Below are positions 1 through 8,122 of a stretch of 64,000 nucleotides of DNA, in pieces. A program made the translations under genes and the position numbers. Positions within the stretch are counted from its first letter, which is position 1. Each line of letters opens with the position of its first letter. Origin of the DNA: Streptomyces sp. ITFR-21 (GTDB taxonomy: Bacteria; Actinomycetota; Actinomycetes; Streptomycetales; Streptomycetaceae); the NCBI RefSeq assembly GCF_031844685.1, contig NZ_CP134605.1, positions 1,149,501 to 1,213,500 of the forward strand, given 5' to 3'. The notes under the pieces were generated by a model. That model searched no databases and was not told the DNA's origin. It saw nothing but the letters and a program-made list of their open reading frames with translations.

Positions 1-589
1 GGGCCTGCGGGCGTTGGCGCGGCCCGGCCGGACCCTGGTGGTGGACGAGGCGTTCATGGACGCGGTGCCCGGCGAGCGGGAGTCGCTGGCCGGGCGGCGG
101 GACGTGCCGGGGCTGGTGGTGCTGCGCAGCCTGACCAAGACCTGGGGGCTGGCGGGTCTGCGGATCGGATACGTGCTGGGCGAGCCGGAGGCGGTCGCCG
201 CGTTGGCGGCGGCGCAGCCGCTGTGGGCGGTGTCGACGCCCGCGCTGGCCGCCGCCGCGGCCTGTATGGAGCCGGGGGCGCTGGCCGAGGCGGCGCGGGC
301 GGCCCGTGCGGTCGCCGCCGACCGGGCGTACCTGCTGGACCGGCTGCGGGCCGTCCCGGAGCTCGCGGTCGCGGGCGACCCGCCCGCCGCGCCCTTCGTG
401 CTGCTGCGGCTGCCGGACGCGGCCGGGGTACGGCTGCGGCTGCGCGCCTCTGGCTACGCGGTGCGCCGCGCGGACACCTTTCCCGGCCTCGGCCCGGACT
501 GGCTGCGGATCGCGGTCCGCGACCGCCCCGCCACCGACGGATTCCTGCGCGCCCTGGCCGCCGCCACGACCGGACGCCCGGGGCCCTGA
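1..589 (+). CDS. cobC: CobC-like PLP-dependent aminotransferase/decarboxylase, 3' part
   Basis: The gene enters from outside the window; the reading frame is already open at base 2 and stops with TGA at 587-589, giving about 195 C-terminal residues. The text contains a fold-type I PLP signature, SLTKTWGLAGLRIGY, whose Lys would hold the cofactor as a Schiff base, preceded by VVDEAF (the Asp that pairs with the pyridine nitrogen). This arrangement is that of the histidinol-phosphate aminotransferase / threonine-phosphate decarboxylase family. In actinobacteria the short members are usually annotated CobC and placed in cobalamin nucleotide-loop assembly; that role is inferred from the family. 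A B12-dependent glutamate mutase lies about 37 kb away, but no link is visible. An aminotransferase of another specificity is possible because the substrate-binding N-terminus is missing. Confidence 0.75.
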   Translation, partial: GLRALARPGRTLVVDEAFMDAVPGERESLAGRRDVPGLVVLRSLTKTWGLAGLRIGYVLGEPEAVAALAAAQPLWAVSTPALAAAAACMEPGALAEAARAARAVAADRAYLLDRLRAVPELAVAGDPPAAPFVLLRLPDAAGVRLRLRASGYAVRRADTFPGLGPDWLRIAVRDRPATDGFLRALAAATTGRPGP

Positions 590-730
590 GGCCGGGCGCC
601 CCGCCGGCGCCTGCTGCCCGCCGCCGGTGAGCCGGGGGCGCGGACCGAGGCGGCGTTCGTACGTCAGCGGGACCGCCGCGGTCCGGAGCGCCGCCCCCGG
701 CCGACGTCGGCCCGCGCACGGTCGGCCCGT

Positions 731-766
731 CCGCGGTTCCGGCCGCGGTTCCGGCCGCGGTTCCGG
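731..766. repeat. tandem repeat, 3 x 12 bp
   Basis: Three perfect head-to-tail copies of CCGCGGTTCCGG lie in non-coding DNA. No function is apparent. Confidence 0.8.
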
Positions 767-927
767 CCGCGCGGCACAGGCGCCGGGGGCGTCCGGCCTG
801 GCGCGGCGCGGCGCCGGTGGGCGCCCACGGACCGGCCCCGACGGCTCCATGGCGGCCGCGGAGCCGGCGGCGGCCCGCCGACGATGCCCGCGGGCCGATC
901 CGGACAGCGACGCCGGGGCGGGAGCCA

Positions 928-953
928 GGTGTCTCCGGACACCGGAGGACACC
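928..953. terminator. hairpin between convergent genes
   Basis: GGTGTCTCCGG and CCGGAGGACACC form an 11-bp stem with one bulged G around a 3-base spacer. Lying between convergent genes, it could terminate either transcript. There is no clear U tract, which is common in streptomycetes. Confidence 0.4.
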
Positions 954-1046
954 CGCGTGCGCGCCGGATCGCGCGGCGGGTCCGGTGGGCGGCGGGAAAC
1001 ACGGGACGCTCGGGCCGCCGGGTGTCCCGCCGGGGTGGTGTCCCGG

Positions 1047-2138
1047 TCAGTGCGACAGGATCGCGCCCCGCAGGACGATCCGGCGGGGCGCCGCCAGCAC
1101 GCGGACGTCCGCCCGCGGGTCCTCGTCGTAGACCACGAAGTCGGCGGGCGCGCCCTCCGCCAGCGCCTCCCGGCCGAGCCAGGCGCGGGCGCCCCAGGTC
1201 GCGGCGGACAGCGCGGCGAGCACCGGCAGTCCGGCCTTGACCAGTTCGGCCACCTCCGCCGCGATCAGGCCGTGCGGCAGGCCGCCGCCCGCGTCCGTAC
1301 CGGCGTAGACGGGGATCCCCGCGTCGTAGGCGTCGCGTACGGTGTCGTACCGGCGCCCGTGCAGCCGCAGGATGTGGTCCGACCAGCGCGGGAACCTGGC
1401 CCGTCCGCCGTCCGCGAGCCGCGGGAAGGTCGCGATGTTGACCAGCGTCGGCACGATGGCGACGCCGTGCCCGGCGAAGAGCGGAATAGTGTCGGCGGTC
1501 AGGCCGGTGGCGTGCTCGACGCAGTCGACGCCGGCCGCGACCAGGTCGGCGAGCGTCTCCTCGGCGAAGCAGTGCGCGGTGACCCGGGCGCCTTCCTCGT
1601 GGGCGGCGGCGATCGCCTCGGCGAGCGCGTCCGCGGGCCAGCAGGCGGCCAGGTCGCCGGTCTCCCGGTCGATCCAGTCGCCGACGAGCTTCACCCAGCC
1701 GTCGCCGCGCCGGGCCTCGCGGCGGACGTAGGCGGCCAGGTCGCCCGGTTCGATCTCGTGAGCGTAGCCGCGGATGTAGCGGCGGGGGCGGGCGATGTGC
1801 CGGCCGGCGCGGATGATCCGGGGCAGGTCGTCGCGGTCGTCGATCCACCGGGTGTCGCTGGGCGAGCCGGCGTCCCGCAGCAGCAGGGCGCCCACCGCCC
1901 GGTCGGTGCGGGCCTGCCGCTCGGAGACGTCCCGATCCACCGCGCCGTGCCGGTCCAGCCCGACGTGGCAGTGCGCGTCGACAAGCCCCGGCAGCACCCA
2001 CCCGGTCACGGTCCCAGCGGCCTCGGCGGCCGGCCGCCGGTAGCTGATCCGGCCGCCGACCACCCACAGTTCGTCGCGTACGTCCCGCGGCCCGGTCAGG
2101 ATCCGGCCCCTGATGTGCAGAATTTCGTGATCGGCCAT
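1047..2138 (-). CDS. amidohydrolase (imidazolonepropionase-like)
   Basis: 363-residue metal-dependent hydrolase. A short N-terminal beta-sandwich segment leads into VDAHCHVGLD, the HxH metal ligands at the end of strand 1 of the TIM barrel. A Lys in WVKLVGDW may be the carbamylated bridging ligand. Further ligands appear in VTAHCFAEE, VEHATGL and AGTDAGGG (catalytic Asp). The C-terminus returns to the sandwich (ADFVVYDEDPRADVRV). This order fits the amidohydrolase superfamily close to imidazolonepropionase, whose members hydrolyse cyclic amides or peptides. The substrate cannot be read from sequence. I chose the ATG at 2138 because MADHEILHIRGRIL matches the family's usual N-terminus; an upstream in-frame extension is Arg-rich and unlike protein. 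It is transcribed in the same direction as the downstream half of the uronate module but 588 bp separates it from the dehydrogenase, so it is probably a separate unit. Confidence 0.82.
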   Translation of the reverse strand: MADHEILHIRGRILTGPRDVRDELWVVGGRISYRRPAAEAAGTVTGWVLPGLVDAHCHVGLDRHGAVDRDVSERQARTDRAVGALLLRDAGSPSDTRWIDDRDDLPRIIRAGRHIARPRRYIRGYAHEIEPGDLAAYVRREARRGDGWVKLVGDWIDRETGDLAACWPADALAEAIAAAHEEGARVTAHCFAEETLADLVAAGVDCVEHATGLTADTIPLFAGHGVAIVPTLVNIATFPRLADGGRARFPRWSDHILRLHGRRYDTVRDAYDAGIPVYAGTDAGGGLPHGLIAAEVAELVKAGLPVLAALSAATWGARAWLGREALAEGAPADFVVYDEDPRADVRVLAAPRRIVLRGAILSH

Positions 2139-2726
2139 GCACGGCACTGTACGAGGCCCGAGCCCGACCGGAACCGTACGGTCCCGCCGTCCGGCGGAGC
2201 ACCGCGCCACGTCCCCGCCGCCCCGTCGACTCCGCCACGCCCGCCGGGGTTTTCGAGCCGGGGAAAGCGCGCTGACCACCGTGCCCTGGTGGTGGCCGGG
2301 CTGCCGCCCCGTCGACTCCGCGGCGGCCGACGCGGTAGCGGCCGGGGCGAGGCGCCGCGTACCGCCGGGGGCCGGGCCCGGCGCGGTCCCGCCGCCTCAG
2401 CCACGGTCGCCCGCGCTCTGAGCGCGGTGCCCGCCGCGCCACGACATGCCCCTCCGCTCCCGGGCCTTGCCGCCGGCGGCTCGGCCGCGGCCGGGACACG
2501 GCGAACGGCGAGGGTGCCGCTACCGCCGCAGCCCGAGTCCGCGGCGCGGTCCGGCGCGCCCCCGGCGCGACCTCCGCCGTACCCGCCGGGGGGTCCCCCG
2601 CCGGGGAAAGCGTGGACCGACCGCCGCGGCGGCGGTCCGCCCGCCGACCGCTCGCGGCCGGGTCGCGTGGCGGGTCGGGCGCCGTCGGCGCGGCTGGGGC
2701 CGCCCGGCCACCGTTCCCGGCGGGAC
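2139..2726. other. intergenic region without a recognisable gene
   Basis: Open frames exist on both strands, as expected at this GC content, but all are Arg/Pro/Gly-rich and lack family motifs. The region must contain the amidohydrolase promoter and the 3' end of the aldehyde dehydrogenase transcript. Confidence 0.5.
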
Positions 2727-4289
2727 CTACTGGCGGACGCCGTCGACCCGGCGGGGGAGGCCCAAGGGGTTGGCGTCGCGCAGTTCGAGGGGGAGGAGGG
2801 CGGGCGGGGTGTCCTGGTAGGCGACCGGGCGGAGCCAGCGGTCGACGGCGGTGGCGCCGACGGAGGTGGCGGTCGAGGTGGTGGCCGGGTAGGGGCCGCC
2901 GTGGTGCTGGGCGGGCGCGACAGCCACGCCGGTGGGCCAGCCGTCGACCAGGACCCGGCCGGCTAGGGCGGTGAGCCGGGCGAGCAGGACCGCCGCGGGG
3001 CCGTCCTCCTGCGCGGCCTCCGCCGCGCCTAGGTGGGCGGTGGCGGTGAGGTTGCCGGGCAGCCGGTCGAGGACGGCGGCCAGTTCCTCCTGGCCGGTGT
3101 ACCGGACGACCACCGTCAGCGGCCCGAAGCACTCGTCGAGCAGCAGGTCGTACGCGCCCTCGGCGGCCAGGTCGCACGCCTGGGCCACGACGTACCCGGG
3201 CCGTACCGCGAGCCCGTCGGCGTCGCCGGGGCCGACCGGTGCGGTGACGGCGGGCAGCGCGGCGCGGGCGGCGGCGCCGTTGAGGAAGTTGTCGCGCATC
3301 CGGGAGTCGAGCAGCACGCCGGGGGCCGCGTCCCGGGTTGCGCCGGTCAGCGCTGCGACCAGCCGGTCGCCGGCCGCGCCGGAGGGGACGAGGACGAGGC
3401 CCGGCTTGGTGCAGAACTGGCCGCTGCCGAGGGTGAAGGAGCCGGCCAGCCCGGTCCCGATGCGCTCCGCGCGTTCGGCGGCGGCGGCCTCGGTGACGAC
3501 GACCGGGTTGAGACTGCCCAGCTCTCCGTAGAAGGGGATCGGGCGGGGGCGGGCGGTGGCCGCGTCAAACAGCGCCCGGCCGCCGGGGATGGAGCCGGTG
3601 AAGCCGGCCGCGGCGACCAGCGGGTGCCGGACGAGTTCGACGCCGGCCGTGAACCCGTGCAGCAGGACGACGGTGTCGGCGGGCAGACCGGTCCGGACGG
3701 CCGCCCGCCGCAGCAGTTCCGCGGTGAGCGCGGAGGTCGCCGGGTGGTCGGGGTGCGCCTTGACCACCACCGGGCAGCCGGCGGCCAGCGCGCTGGCGGT
3801 GTCGCCGCCGGGCACCGAGAAGGCCAGCGGGAAGTTGCTGGCGGCGTAGACCGCGACGACGCCCAGCGGGATCTTGTAGCGGCGCAGGTCGGGGCGCGGG
3901 ACGGGCCGGGCGGCCGGGTCGGCGTGGTCGATGATCACCTCCAGGTAGCCGCCCTCGTCCACCACCCCGGCGAAGGCCCGCAGCTGGAAGGCGGTACGGG
4001 CCAGCTCACCGGTCAGCCGCGGCACCCCCAGCGCGGTCTCCGCGTCGGCGGCGGCGATCACCGCTTCGGCCGACTCCTCCAGCGCCCCGGCGGCGGCGCG
4101 CAGCAGCCGGGAGCGTACGCTGCGGTCGGCGAGTGCGGGGAGGGCGGTGGCTGCGGCGCGGACGGCGGCGTCGACCTCCTCGGGCGTGGCCTCGGTGCCG
4201 ACCTCCTCCCGCCGCTTCCCGGTTCGGGGGTCGACGCTCCAGACTGGTACTGCCACCGGAAGAACCTCCACATTGTCCGCACTGTTCAC
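2727..4289 (-). CDS. 2-oxoglutarate semialdehyde (2,5-dioxopentanoate) dehydrogenase, NADP-type ALDH
   Basis: 520-residue aldehyde dehydrogenase. The catalytic Cys is in GSGQFCTKPGLV and the general-base Glu in GELGSLNPVVV; the Rossmann segment runs through AGCPVVVKAHPDHPATS. The ELGSLNP/QFCTKPG wording is characteristic of the dioxovalerate dehydrogenase branch, which oxidises 2-oxoglutarate semialdehyde to 2-oxoglutarate, the last step of non-phosphorylative uronic-acid and pentose degradation. Context agrees: an IclR-type regulator is divergent, and uronate dehydrogenase and KdgD genes lie 5-7 kb away. The start is GTG at 4287-4289, inside an inverted repeat that may be the operator. Length is normal for this branch (about 500-525 residues). 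The branch assignment is by motif recognition, not alignment. Confidence 0.85.
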   Translation of the reverse strand: MNSADNVEVLPVAVPVWSVDPRTGKRREEVGTEATPEEVDAAVRAAATALPALADRSVRSRLLRAAAGALEESAEAVIAAADAETALGVPRLTGELARTAFQLRAFAGVVDEGGYLEVIIDHADPAARPVPRPDLRRYKIPLGVVAVYAASNFPLAFSVPGGDTASALAAGCPVVVKAHPDHPATSALTAELLRRAAVRTGLPADTVVLLHGFTAGVELVRHPLVAAAGFTGSIPGGRALFDAATARPRPIPFYGELGSLNPVVVTEAAAAERAERIGTGLAGSFTLGSGQFCTKPGLVLVPSGAAGDRLVAALTGATRDAAPGVLLDSRMRDNFLNGAAARAALPAVTAPVGPGDADGLAVRPGYVVAQACDLAAEGAYDLLLDECFGPLTVVVRYTGQEELAAVLDRLPGNLTATAHLGAAEAAQEDGPAAVLLARLTALAGRVLVDGWPTGVAVAPAQHHGGPYPATTSTATSVGATAVDRWLRPVAYQDTPPALLPLELRDANPLGLPRRVDGVRQ

Positions 4290-4313
4290 GATGGTCGTTC
4301 TCTATACTGAACA
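4283..4313. promoter_or_regulatory. candidate IclR-type operator between divergent genes
   Basis: TGTTCA (4283-4288) and TGAACA (4308-4313) form a perfect inverted repeat 19 bp apart. A -10-like TATACT reading right lies at 4303-4308. The repeat covers the aldehyde dehydrogenase start codon and the region upstream of the IclR gene, the usual position for autoregulation and repression of a divergent target. Binding is inferred. Confidence 0.4.
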
Positions 4314-4387
4314 ACGTCTTCAGATGTGAATCTACGTCCGGGAGCCTACGTCCGCGCCTCCCGGCCGAACAAGAGGGGTCGCACGCG

Positions 4388-5158
4388 ATGGCTGCTGGCG
4401 AGGGAGCCGGTTCCCAGGTCAAGTCCGCGGTTCGCACGGTGGAACTGCTGGAGTTCTTCGCGGGCCGCCCGGGTATGCACAGCCTGGCGGCGGTCCAGGA
4501 GTCGGTCGGCTACCCCAAGTCCAGCCTCTACATGCTGCTGCGCACCCTGGTCGAGCTGGGCTGGATCGAGACCGACGCCACCGGCACCCGGTACGGCATA
4601 GGCGTGCGCGCGCTGCTGGTCGGCACCTCGTACATCGACGGCGACGAGGTGGTGGCCGCCGCCCGGCCCACCCTGGACCGGCTCTCCGACGACACCAGCG
4701 AGACCATCCACCTGGCCCGGCTGGACGGCACCAGCGTGGTCTACCTGGCCACCCGGCAGTCGCAGCACTACCTGCGCCCGTTCACCCGGGTCGGCCGCCG
4801 GCTGCCGGCGCACTCCACCTCGCTGGGCAAGGCGCTGCTGGCCACGTACACCGACGAGCAGGTGCGCAAGCTGCTGCCGGCCACGCTGGAACCGCTCACC
4901 GACCACACCCACACCGACCGCGAGAAGCTGATCGGGGAGCTGGCGCAGATCCGCGAGCAGGGGTACGCGGTGGACCGCGAGGAGAACACCCTGGGGCTGC
5001 GCTGCTTCGGGATCGCGATCCCGTACCGCACGCCGGCGCGGGACGCGGTCAGCTGCTCGGTGCCGGTGGCCCGGCTGACCCCCGGTCACGAGCAGATGAT
5101 CAAGGACACCCTGTTCGACGCCCGGGACCGGCTGCTGATGGCGACCCGCCGCCTGTAG
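4388..5158 (+). CDS. IclR-family transcriptional regulator
   Basis: 256 residues. The N-terminal winged helix (about residues 15-75, with HSLAAVQESVGYPKSSLYMLLRTL as the helix-turn-helix) is followed by a GAF-like effector domain. Features typical of IclR are LPAHSTSLGKALLA and the late motif ENTLGLRCFGIAIPYR. Length is standard. The ATG at 4388 begins MAAGEGAGSQVKSAVRTVELLEFF, a common actinobacterial start; upstream in-frame sequence is Arg-rich and non-protein-like. The gene is divergent from the 2-oxoglutarate semialdehyde dehydrogenase with about 98 bp between start codons, so it most likely controls that gene and perhaps kdgD/udh in response to a uronate-derived effector. Effector and targets are inferred from position only. 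Confidence 0.9.
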   Translation: MAAGEGAGSQVKSAVRTVELLEFFAGRPGMHSLAAVQESVGYPKSSLYMLLRTLVELGWIETDATGTRYGIGVRALLVGTSYIDGDEVVAAARPTLDRLSDDTSETIHLARLDGTSVVYLATRQSQHYLRPFTRVGRRLPAHSTSLGKALLATYTDEQVRKLLPATLEPLTDHTHTDREKLIGELAQIREQGYAVDREENTLGLRCFGIAIPYRTPARDAVSCSVPVARLTPGHEQMIKDTLFDARDRLLMATRRL

Positions 5159-5255
5159 CAAGTCCGCCGGCCGGTGCCGGCGTGCGGTGCCGGCACCGTG
5201 CGGGGGCGCCGCTCGGGGTCGGTGCCGCGTGCGGCCACCGTTTAAGGTCGGTGCC

Positions 5256-6059
5256 ATGACCAGCCATGACACTCCGCAGCCGGAGCAGCCGAACGACCCC
5301 GACCTCCGCGCCCGCCGCGCCTCCTCCTTCGGCGCGGTGGCCGCCGCGTACGCCGAGCACCGGCCGGACTACCCGGAGGCGGCGGTGCGCTGGGCGCTGG
5401 AGCCGGCGCTCCAGACCCCGGACGAGGTGCTCGACGTACTCGACCTCGGCGCGGGCACCGGCAAGCTCACCGCCTCCCTGGTGGCGCTGGGGCACGAGGT
5501 GACGGCGGTGGAGCCGGACGACGGGATGCGCGCCGAACTGGTCCGCGCGCTTCCCGAGGTGACCGCGCTGGCCGGCAGCGCCGAGGACATCCCGCTGCCG
5601 GACGCCTCGGTGGACGCGGTGGTGGTGGGGCAGGCGTTCCACTGGTTCGACCAGGAGCGGGCGCTGCCGGAGATCGCCCGGGTGCTGCGGCCGGGCGGCG
5701 CGCTGGCGGCGCTGTGGAACACCGACGACACCCGGGTCGGCTGGATCGCCGAGCTCGGCCGGATCGTCGGCAGCCCATTGCCGGTCGTCGACTGGTCGCC
5801 ACAGCGCACCATCAGGGCCCATCCCGACTATGTCCTGCTGGAGGACGCCGACTTCCCGCACCGGCAGCGGCGCACCGCCGACTCGCTGATCGCCACCGTG
5901 GCGACGCACTCGCACATCCTGGTGCTGGAGCCCGCCGAGCGGGCCGAACTACTGGCCAAGGCGCGGGAGTTGCTCGACGCGCAGCCGGAGACCTCGGCGG
6001 GCGGGTTCGATCTGCGGCTGGTCACCCGGGTGGTCCGCTGCGAGCGCGCCGCCGACTGA
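5256..6059 (+). CDS. class I SAM-dependent methyltransferase
   Basis: 267 residues with the Rossmann-like methyltransferase motifs in order. Motif I is VLDLGAGTGKLT (about residue 65), the acidic residue after strand 2 is in VTAVEPDDGMRAEL, then GSAEDIPLPDASVDAVVVGQAFHWFD and ARVLRPGGALAALWN. The combination with SSFGAVAAAYAEHRPDYP at the N-terminus marks the Methyltransf_11/UbiE-like group, frequent in streptomycetes, with small-molecule substrates that are mostly unknown. The ATG at 5256 starts MTSHDTPQPEQ. A perfect hairpin just downstream (6097-6119) probably ends the transcript. Nothing ties it functionally to the IclR gene 97 bp upstream. Confidence 0.85.
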   Translation: MTSHDTPQPEQPNDPDLRARRASSFGAVAAAYAEHRPDYPEAAVRWALEPALQTPDEVLDVLDLGAGTGKLTASLVALGHEVTAVEPDDGMRAELVRALPEVTALAGSAEDIPLPDASVDAVVVGQAFHWFDQERALPEIARVLRPGGALAALWNTDDTRVGWIAELGRIVGSPLPVVDWSPQRTIRAHPDYVLLEDADFPHRQRRTADSLIATVATHSHILVLEPAERAELLAKARELLDAQPETSAGGFDLRLVTRVVRCERAAD

Positions 6060-6096
6060 CACCGCCGCGCGGCACCGTTCGGCGGCGTGCGCCGGC

Positions 6097-6119
6097 GGCT
6101 CTTGCCACCGGCAAGAGCC
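6097..6119 (+). terminator. Rho-independent-like hairpin after the methyltransferase
   Basis: GGCTCTTGCC and GGCAAGAGCC make a perfect 10-bp stem with an ACC loop, 38 bp after the methyltransferase stop and 120 bp before the sigma-factor start. It lacks a strong T run. Confidence 0.6.
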
Positions 6120-6238
6120 CCGTTCGGGCGGGCGCGGCGGCGCCGAATCCGCCGCCTCCGACCTCTGCCCAGCGCCTTTCCCCGCTGCTACGCTCTCGCC
6201 GCGCCGTGGCGGGGACGTCCGGGCAGGAAGAGGTGACC

Positions 6239-6856
6239 GTGGGCACAGCCGTCGATGTCGATGCCGCCGCGTTCCACGAGTTCTTCGAGCGGCACTACGC
6301 CGAACTCGCCCGCCTCGCCGCTCTGCTGACCGGCGAGGCGGACGCGGCGGACGATCTCGCGGCGGACGCGCTGGTGGTGCTGTGGCGGCACTGGGACCGG
6401 GTGCGCGCCGCCGAGCACCCGGTCGCCTACGCCCGCGGCGTGGTGGCGAACCTCGCCAGGTCCAGGATCCGCAGCGCGGTACGGGAGCGGCGGCGGATCG
6501 CGCTGTTCTGGTCGCAGCGCACCGAGCGCGTCGAGGACCCGGACGTGCCGGCCGTGCTGGACCTGCGGGAGGCGCTCCAGCGGCTGCCGTTCGGCAAGCG
6601 CGCCTGCGTGGTGCTGCGGCTCGCCTTCGACCTGTCGGAGAAGGACACCGCGGAGGCGCTGGGCATCTCGGTCGGTACCGTGAAGAGCCAGACCTCGCGC
6701 GGGGTCGCGGAGTTGGAGCGGCTGCTGGCCCCGGCCGGACCGGATACGGTTCCGGCGACGGGTCGGCCGCGGGCGGCGGGTCCGGACGCGGCTCGGATCC
6801 TGGGCGCGCCCGCTCCCCCGGGACGTGCCCGTACACGTACGGGACGGGGAGTGTGA
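6239..6856 (+). CDS. SigE-family ECF RNA polymerase sigma factor
   Basis: 205 residues. Sigma region 2 covers roughly residues 8-75 (AAFHEFFERHYAELARLAAL through DDLAADALVVLWRHWDRV). Region 4 covers about residues 110-165, with LQRLPFGKRACVVLRLAFDL leading into a helix-turn-helix around EALGISVGTVKSQTSRG. This is the short ECF group annotated as SigE family in actinobacteria. The tail after residue 165 is Pro/Ala/Arg-rich and may be disordered. I chose GTG at 6239, with AGGAAGAGG just upstream; GTG at 6233 is an alternative. The stop codon overlaps the start of the next gene (TGATG), so both are probably co-translated. No promoter specificity can be deduced. Confidence 0.87.
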   Translation: MGTAVDVDAAAFHEFFERHYAELARLAALLTGEADAADDLAADALVVLWRHWDRVRAAEHPVAYARGVVANLARSRIRSAVRERRRIALFWSQRTERVEDPDVPAVLDLREALQRLPFGKRACVVLRLAFDLSEKDTAEALGISVGTVKSQTSRGVAELERLLAPAGPDTVPATGRPRAAGPDAARILGAPAPPGRARTRTGRGV

Positions 6857-7836
6857 TGGCCGAACTGCCGGAGCGGCTGCGGGCGGCGGCCGACGCCCAC
6901 CGGCCGGACCGGGAACGGATGCTGGCCCGGGTGGAGCGCGCCGTCGGCCCGCCGGGGCGGTCGCCCGGCGCCCGGCTCGGCGAACGGCGGCCCGCGCCCT
7001 GGATGCGGATCGCGGCGGTGACGGCGGCGGTCGCCGGGGCGTTCGGGATCGGCGGCCTGGTGATCGGGGCGGCATCCGAGGGCGGCGGCCCCGGGCAGAC
7101 CGTGGTGACCTCCGGCGGCACTCCCCCGCGCCCGTCCGACGCGGGCGGCGCCCCGGGCCGCGACGCCGCCCGGGGCGAGGCCGCCCGCCGCGACGTCAGG
7201 ACCGCGCGGCACGGCGAGGGCGCCGACACCGGCACCGGCGCGGGCGCGGATTCGGGCGCCGGGGCCGCTCCGGGCAGGCCGGGCGGCGGCCGGGCGCGGA
7301 CCGCGCGCACCCCCCGCTCCCCGGCCGCGCCCCCGCCGACGACCCCGGCCGCGCCGCCGGCCACGGCCGGGACGACGGCCACGGCCGGGACGACGGCCGG
7401 GAGCCCGTCGGCGCCCGCCGCGACCGCGCCGGTCGCCCCGCTGTTCGCGCCGGTCACCGGGGACCCCGCGGTGACCGCGAGCGCCTCGGCGGGCCCGGCC
7501 GGCACCTCGGCGTGGTCGCAGAACGACATCGGCCTGACCGTCCGACGGCCGCTGACCGTGCTCGTCGTCGAACTGCGGGTGGCCAGGACCGCGGGGGTCA
7601 CCGCCACCGGTTCGTCCACCTCGGTGCCGGGCCGGATCTTCACGTCGGTCCGGGAGGAGGGCGACCGCCTGGTCTACCGGTGGGTGCTCGCCCCGGGCCG
7701 GACGCTGGCGCCGGGCACCTACACGTTCACCGGGCGGTTCGCCCACGCGACGGGCGGCCGGCACGGCGGCGGTGACGTGTATCTGGCGGCGGGCGTCGGG
7801 GAGGACGGCCCGTTCGCGCTCGACGGCCGTTTCTGA
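6856..7836 (+). CDS. membrane-anchored Pro/Ala-rich protein coupled to the sigma factor
   Basis: 326 residues. A cytoplasmic N-terminus of about 50 residues (MAELPERLRAAADAHRPDR) precedes one transmembrane segment at about residues 51-73. A long low-complexity Gly/Ala/Pro/Thr stretch follows to about residue 200. The end looks like a small beta-rich domain (LTVRRPLTVLVVELRVARTAG onward, closing with GTYTFTGRFAHATGG). Its start overlaps the sigma-factor stop by one base, so the natural guess is a regulatory or anti-sigma-like partner that senses something outside the membrane. No zinc anti-sigma motif (HxxxCxxC) is present, so the classical ZAS mechanism is unlikely. I do not recognise a named family for the C-terminal domain. 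Confidence 0.75.
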   Translation: MAELPERLRAAADAHRPDRERMLARVERAVGPPGRSPGARLGERRPAPWMRIAAVTAAVAGAFGIGGLVIGAASEGGGPGQTVVTSGGTPPRPSDAGGAPGRDAARGEAARRDVRTARHGEGADTGTGAGADSGAGAAPGRPGGGRARTARTPRSPAAPPPTTPAAPPATAGTTATAGTTAGSPSAPAATAPVAPLFAPVTGDPAVTASASAGPAGTSAWSQNDIGLTVRRPLTVLVVELRVARTAGVTATGSSTSVPGRIFTSVREEGDRLVYRWVLAPGRTLAPGTYTFTGRFAHATGGRHGGGDVYLAAGVGEDGPFALDGRF

Positions 7837-8122
7837 AGCCGCGGTCCGGGCGGCGGCCGGCCGGCCCGTACGAGGACCAGGACCCGCGGCGGCCACCTCA
7901 CCGGCCCCGGTGCGGAGCCAGGACCCGGTGGGCGGCCGGCCGGAAATATTTCCCGTCACCACGGCAACCTCTCGCGTCCCGGTGGCGACTTGGGTGTGCA
8001 GGACTCTCCGGGCCTTGCGGCCGCCCCGGGCCCGAACGGCCGTCGAAGCTCCGGGGCGCGGCGGTACCCCCATGATCGCCGCGCCCCGGGAACCCCCCTC
8101 CGCCGCCTCGCCGTTGCGCGGC
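7837..8122. other. intergenic, no gene seen
   Basis: GC-rich spacer between two convergently oriented genes. No convincing hairpin or coding frame was identified. Confidence 0.4.

Larger units (their letters stand above)
590..1046. other. intergenic region without a recognisable gene
   Basis: No open frame here shows convincing codon usage or a family motif. The stretch holds a triple 12-bp repeat at 731-766 and an imperfect hairpin at 928-953. Both flanking genes end towards it (the cobC-like gene rightwards, the amidohydrolase leftwards), so terminator structures are expected. Confidence 0.5.

Noticed and set aside
306..2966. Long plus-strand open frame over the first 3 kb
   Set aside because: It crosses the end of the cobC-like gene in another frame and is antisense to the amidohydrolase; composition is Arg/Gly/Pro/Ala-rich.
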